From the NCBI RefSeq assembly GCF_013303125.1, contig NZ_JABTTE010000011.1:45592-109591 (forward strand): 64,000 nt of DNA, read 5' to 3'. Below, in pieces: positions 61,770 to 64,000 of the stretch; the stretch's first letter is position 1; every line of letters begins with the position of its first letter. A model generated the notes under the pieces. That model had not been told where the DNA came from. It was given only the letters and a program-made list of their open reading frames with translations, and ran no database searches. Position numbers and translations under genes: made by a program. The DNA is from Calidifontibacillus erzurumensis. Its GTDB lineage: Bacteria; Bacillota; Bacilli; Bacillales; Bacillaceae_J.

Positions 61770-62484
61770 AACATCATCACCCCTGACGCTCTTTTTATTA
61801 TTATATGAGGGTAGGGCTGAATTTTCAACTAATTTTAACTATTCAGAAAATATTTTTTTAAATTGTGGCGAAAAAGTAATTTTCAACTTTTAAAGGGCTT
61901 TCATAGACAACAGAAATATTTTGATTCAAAAGTTTTTAGCAATATATAACAACCATTCTTTTAATTTTATAATAGGTGAAGTGAAGAAAATAAACATATT
62001 AAACTCGAAAGAATGGACTTGTATAAAATGGATCAAAAAACAGGGAATAGAAATAAACGTTAAGATCTTTAATTCACTTTTTCTTTTTTTGAAATTAATA
62101 AGCAAATGTGCGATCTTTTCAAAAGATTGAGCGATCGTTGCTAATTTAATAGGTAATTGCCTCTATGTAGGATGATAATTTTTATATTAATATAATAATA
62201 AAATTAAAAAATATTATTTTGGAAAATAGATAAAGTTGTTTAATGATAAAAAATATAGTTAAACCTTTATTCTTTAAGTGGTATATACGCTAAATTTGAT
62301 TTAAATAAACATATTTATCTAGAAAATTTATTAATGAACACAAAAATTAAAAACTAAGATAAGTAAATGAAGAAAATTTTCTAAAAATTTTAGAATATTA
62401 TATAAAAATTTTAATTTTTGTGTTAATATAATATCGTGCTGGTCAATTATTTAGAACAAAATTAAAAAGATATGAGGTGAATTT
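61770..62484. other. Long AT-rich region upstream of comK
   Basis: About 700 bp of extremely AT-rich DNA, especially 62140-62440, where tracts of A and T alternate (for example AGAAAATTTTCTAAAAATTT near 62373). It should contain the comK promoter and its autoregulatory ComK sites, but I could not find a perfect AAAA-N5-TTTT box with correct spacing. A TATAAT-like sequence is near 62428. The frame at 61921-62130 has no SD and is probably not a gene. Confidence 0.45.
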
Positions 62485-63024
62485 ATGAAACGAAACAGAG
62501 AAACAATGGATTTTATTGTGGATTTTGAGGTAAATCCTTACACGATGGCGATCATCGGTGAAAAAATGGATAATGACCAGATTGTTTATTCTCGAATTTT
62601 AGAAGTTGAAAGAGAATTTTTTGTAAAAATGAAACCTAGTATGGTTATGGATAAGAGTTGTAAATACTTTGGAAGCAGTTTGCGTGGCAGGCAAGAAGGA
62701 ACAAAACAACTTATTGGCAGTACGTATAAAGCTCCTATAGCAGTAGATCCGTCAAGCGACATTTATATGTTTCCTACTGTATCTCCATATAAAGACAATT
62801 GCGCATGGCTTTCCCATTCCTACATATTAAATTTTCAATCAGCTGGTCCGGATAAAACGCTTGTTACTTTTACTAATCACAAAACAATTATTTTAGATGT
62901 TTCAAAAGGTTCTTTTGAAAATCAACTTAACAGAACAGCCCAATACAGATTCCTCTTATCAAAAAGAATTTCAATGACAAAATCAAATAAAAAACAAACG
63001 AGAGATCATTTTTACGACGATTAA
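62485..63024 (+). CDS. comK: Competence transcription factor ComK
   Basis: Master activator of the DNA-uptake regulon. It has 179 residues with the ComK sequence pattern: DFEVNPYTMAIIGEK near the start, SCKYFGSSLRGRQEGTKQLIGSTYKAP in the middle (here split), PTVSPYKDNCAWLSHSYI, and the C-terminal region with LNRTAQYRFLLSKRIS. The tail is longer than the minimal core and rich in Lys/Arg. GAGGTG precedes the ATG. The gene is intact, so regulated competence may be possible. It lies divergent from yhzC and upstream of yhjE, as in B. subtilis. Confidence 0.93.
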   Translation: MKRNRETMDFIVDFEVNPYTMAIIGEKMDNDQIVYSRILEVEREFFVKMKPSMVMDKSCKYFGSSLRGRQEGTKQLIGSTYKAPIAVDPSSDIYMFPTVSPYKDNCAWLSHSYILNFQSAGPDKTLVTFTNHKTIILDVSKGSFENQLNRTAQYRFLLSKRISMTKSNKKQTRDHFYDD

Positions 63025-63150
63025 TAATTGGTATACATATCATATTCCTCGCAAATCGTTATGGGAATTTTAAATTTGGTGTAGTAAACTTTTGTAGGGG
63101 AAAAGTAAAATATATAAAAATCTAAACAAATACGCGAGGGATATCCGTAG

Positions 63151-63753
63151 ATGTATTTTGAAACATTAAAAGGTTTATTCACACTAGAAAACATTTTAAA
63201 AGTTCTTGAAGAGTATGCAGCATTAGGCCCATTGCCGGGAATCTTGCTTCCAATGATTGAAGCAATTTTACCTGTATTTCCATTGATATTATTCGTAATG
63301 GCTAATGCTGCAGCTTTTGGATTATGGAAAGGGTTTATTATTTCATGGATAGGTGCAACATTAGGTGCATTTATAGTGTTTTTCACTGTCCGAAAATTAG
63401 GACGCCAAAGATTTTTTAATTTTTTAACGAAACACCAAAAAGTGAAAAAGCTAATGAATTGGATTGAACGCCACGGTTTTGGGTTCATATTTATTTTGCT
63501 TTGTTTTCCATTTTCTCCTTCATCATTAATTAACCTCGTGGCTGGATTATCAAGAGTAAGCACTCAGCAGTTTGTTTTAGCCGTCATCTTTGGAAAGTTA
63601 GTCATGATTTTTACAATTTCTTTTATAGGTTATGATTTAAAATCTCTCGTACAGCAACCTAATAAAACAATTTTTGTTTTAATACTAATGTTCTTACTTT
63701 GGTATATTGGTAAAAAAATTGAAAGGAGAATACATACAGAAAAAATTGATTAA
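63151..63753 (+). CDS. yhjE: TVP38/TMEM64-family membrane protein (YhjE-like)
   Basis: A 200-residue VTT-domain (DedA-like) membrane protein. It has helices with GPLPGILLPMIEAILPVFPL, the GxxxG-type segment WIGATLGAFIVFFTVRKLG, FLLCFPFSPSSLINLVAG (in the form IFILLCFPFSPSSLINLVAG) and a final helix before a basic tail. Relatives act as lipid scramblases or transporters. The YhjE assignment rests on family and on proximity to comK. GCGAGGGA precedes the ATG. The rRNA promoter follows about 100 bp downstream. Confidence 0.8.
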   Translation: MYFETLKGLFTLENILKVLEEYAALGPLPGILLPMIEAILPVFPLILFVMANAAAFGLWKGFIISWIGATLGAFIVFFTVRKLGRQRFFNFLTKHQKVKKLMNWIERHGFGFIFILLCFPFSPSSLINLVAGLSRVSTQQFVLAVIFGKLVMIFTISFIGYDLKSLVQQPNKTIFVLILMFLLWYIGKKIERRIHTEKID

Positions 63754-63858
63754 ACGAAAAAGTATTGACGAAAGGAGGGGAACCTGATATATTTATTTTT
63801 GCTGTCAGTTATTGTAGAAAAATAACTAAAAATCGCAAATAAAAATTTAAAAAAGTTA

Positions 63859-63890
63859 TTGACTTCTACGAAAACTGATGATATTATAAT
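63859..63890 (+). promoter_or_regulatory. rRNA operon promoter
   Basis: The -35 TTGACT (63859-63864) is followed after 17 bp by TATTAT (63882-63887), which overlaps a perfect TATAAT (63885-63890). The A/T-rich stretch before it resembles an UP element. It drives the leader that begins just downstream. Confidence 0.8.
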
Positions 63891-63897
63891 ATTCGTC

Positions 63898-64000
63898 GCT
63901 GTTGAGAAAATAAACAGCATGATCTTTGAAAACTAAACAAAATGTCAAGCGTGCGGTTGAATGTTTTATTCAACGGCCAAGTCAATTTTGAGTAAGGATT
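63898..64000 (+). other. Leader of a 16S rRNA gene
   Basis: The sequence ATCTTTGAAAACTAAACAAA and the following CAAGCGTGCGGTTGAATG are the typical pre-16S leader of Bacillus rRNA operons, including the anti-termination and processing region. The window ends before the mature 16S start, so no rRNA gene is included. Confidence 0.75.

Noticed and set aside
61921..62130. 69-codon frame in the AT-rich comK upstream region
   Set aside because: No SD, Ile/Lys/Asn-rich composition as expected from AT-rich DNA, no family.

Overview
The window comes from a low-GC, spore-forming member of the Bacillaceae. It carries sporulation genes (spoVR, an alpha/beta-type SASP, YheC/YheD-type coat-associated ATP-grasp proteins, yhaL, a YjcZ-type peptide), competence (comK) and the Bacillus protease/secretion regulators (hpr/scoC, ecsAB, prsA). 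Gene content and order follow the Bacillus subtilis region from pgcA through spoVR, yheABCD, yhaX-hemZ-yhaR, yhaON, yhaM, prsA, hpr, trpP, serC, hit, ecsAB and hemEHY to yhfHI and yhzC-comK-yhjE, with insertions and inversions. Strong AT bias, many TTG/GTG starts and very good Shine-Dalgarno (SD) sequences fit this group. The genus cannot be fixed from the sequence alone.

Layout. 1-6.8 kb: the start of an EamA/DMT exporter (minus), pgcA, a GC-rich repeat block, yhdB, spoVR, an NRDE protein and a 59-bp tandem repeat. 6.8-15.7 kb: CDF metal transporter, solitary tyrosine recombinase, LysR regulator converging on malate synthase G, a secreted Lys-rich protein, fbpB with a Fur-like box, a SASP gene and a CsoR/CstR-type repressor. 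16-22.8 kb: four tandem ATP-grasp (YheC/YheD) genes facing yheB-yheA. 23-34 kb: yhaX, hemZ, yhaR, yhaON, an enlarged yhaM, yhaL and prsA. 34.6-43 kb: small spore and membrane proteins, yhaI, hpr, yhaH, trpP with a TRAP-type repeat, serC, hit, and ecsAB followed by an M50 protease. 43.5-52 kb: hemEHY, yhfH, yhfI and a complete ABC importer. 52.8-64 kb: a LysM-like protein, an SLH-anchored GH18 enzyme, a second copy of the GC-rich repeat, azlCD, YtkA/Sco, an M48 protease, isocitrate lyase, yhzC, comK, yhjE, and the promoter and leader of an rRNA operon whose 16S gene lies just beyond the window.

How the genes fit together. hemE-hemH-hemY, with hemZ elsewhere in the window, form the late haem pathway; Sco and YtkA would serve cytochrome oxidase copper assembly. 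aceA and malate synthase G supply both steps of a glyoxylate shunt, from loci 48 kb apart. ecsAB plus the adjoining M50 protease, hpr and prsA concern secretion and extracytoplasmic protein quality.

Two observations stand out. First, prsA and the fourth ATP-grasp gene each have a strong SD separated from the start codon by a 128-bp element. The two elements share end-closing complementary arms, an internal helix and a conserved hairpin loop, and folding would place each SD about 9 nt from its ATG. Second, 59 nt directly upstream of the SASP gene can fold into a miniature tRNA-like cloverleaf: 7-bp acceptor, 5-bp/7-nt T-arm, and an encoded A-CCA end. Neither matches a family I can name.
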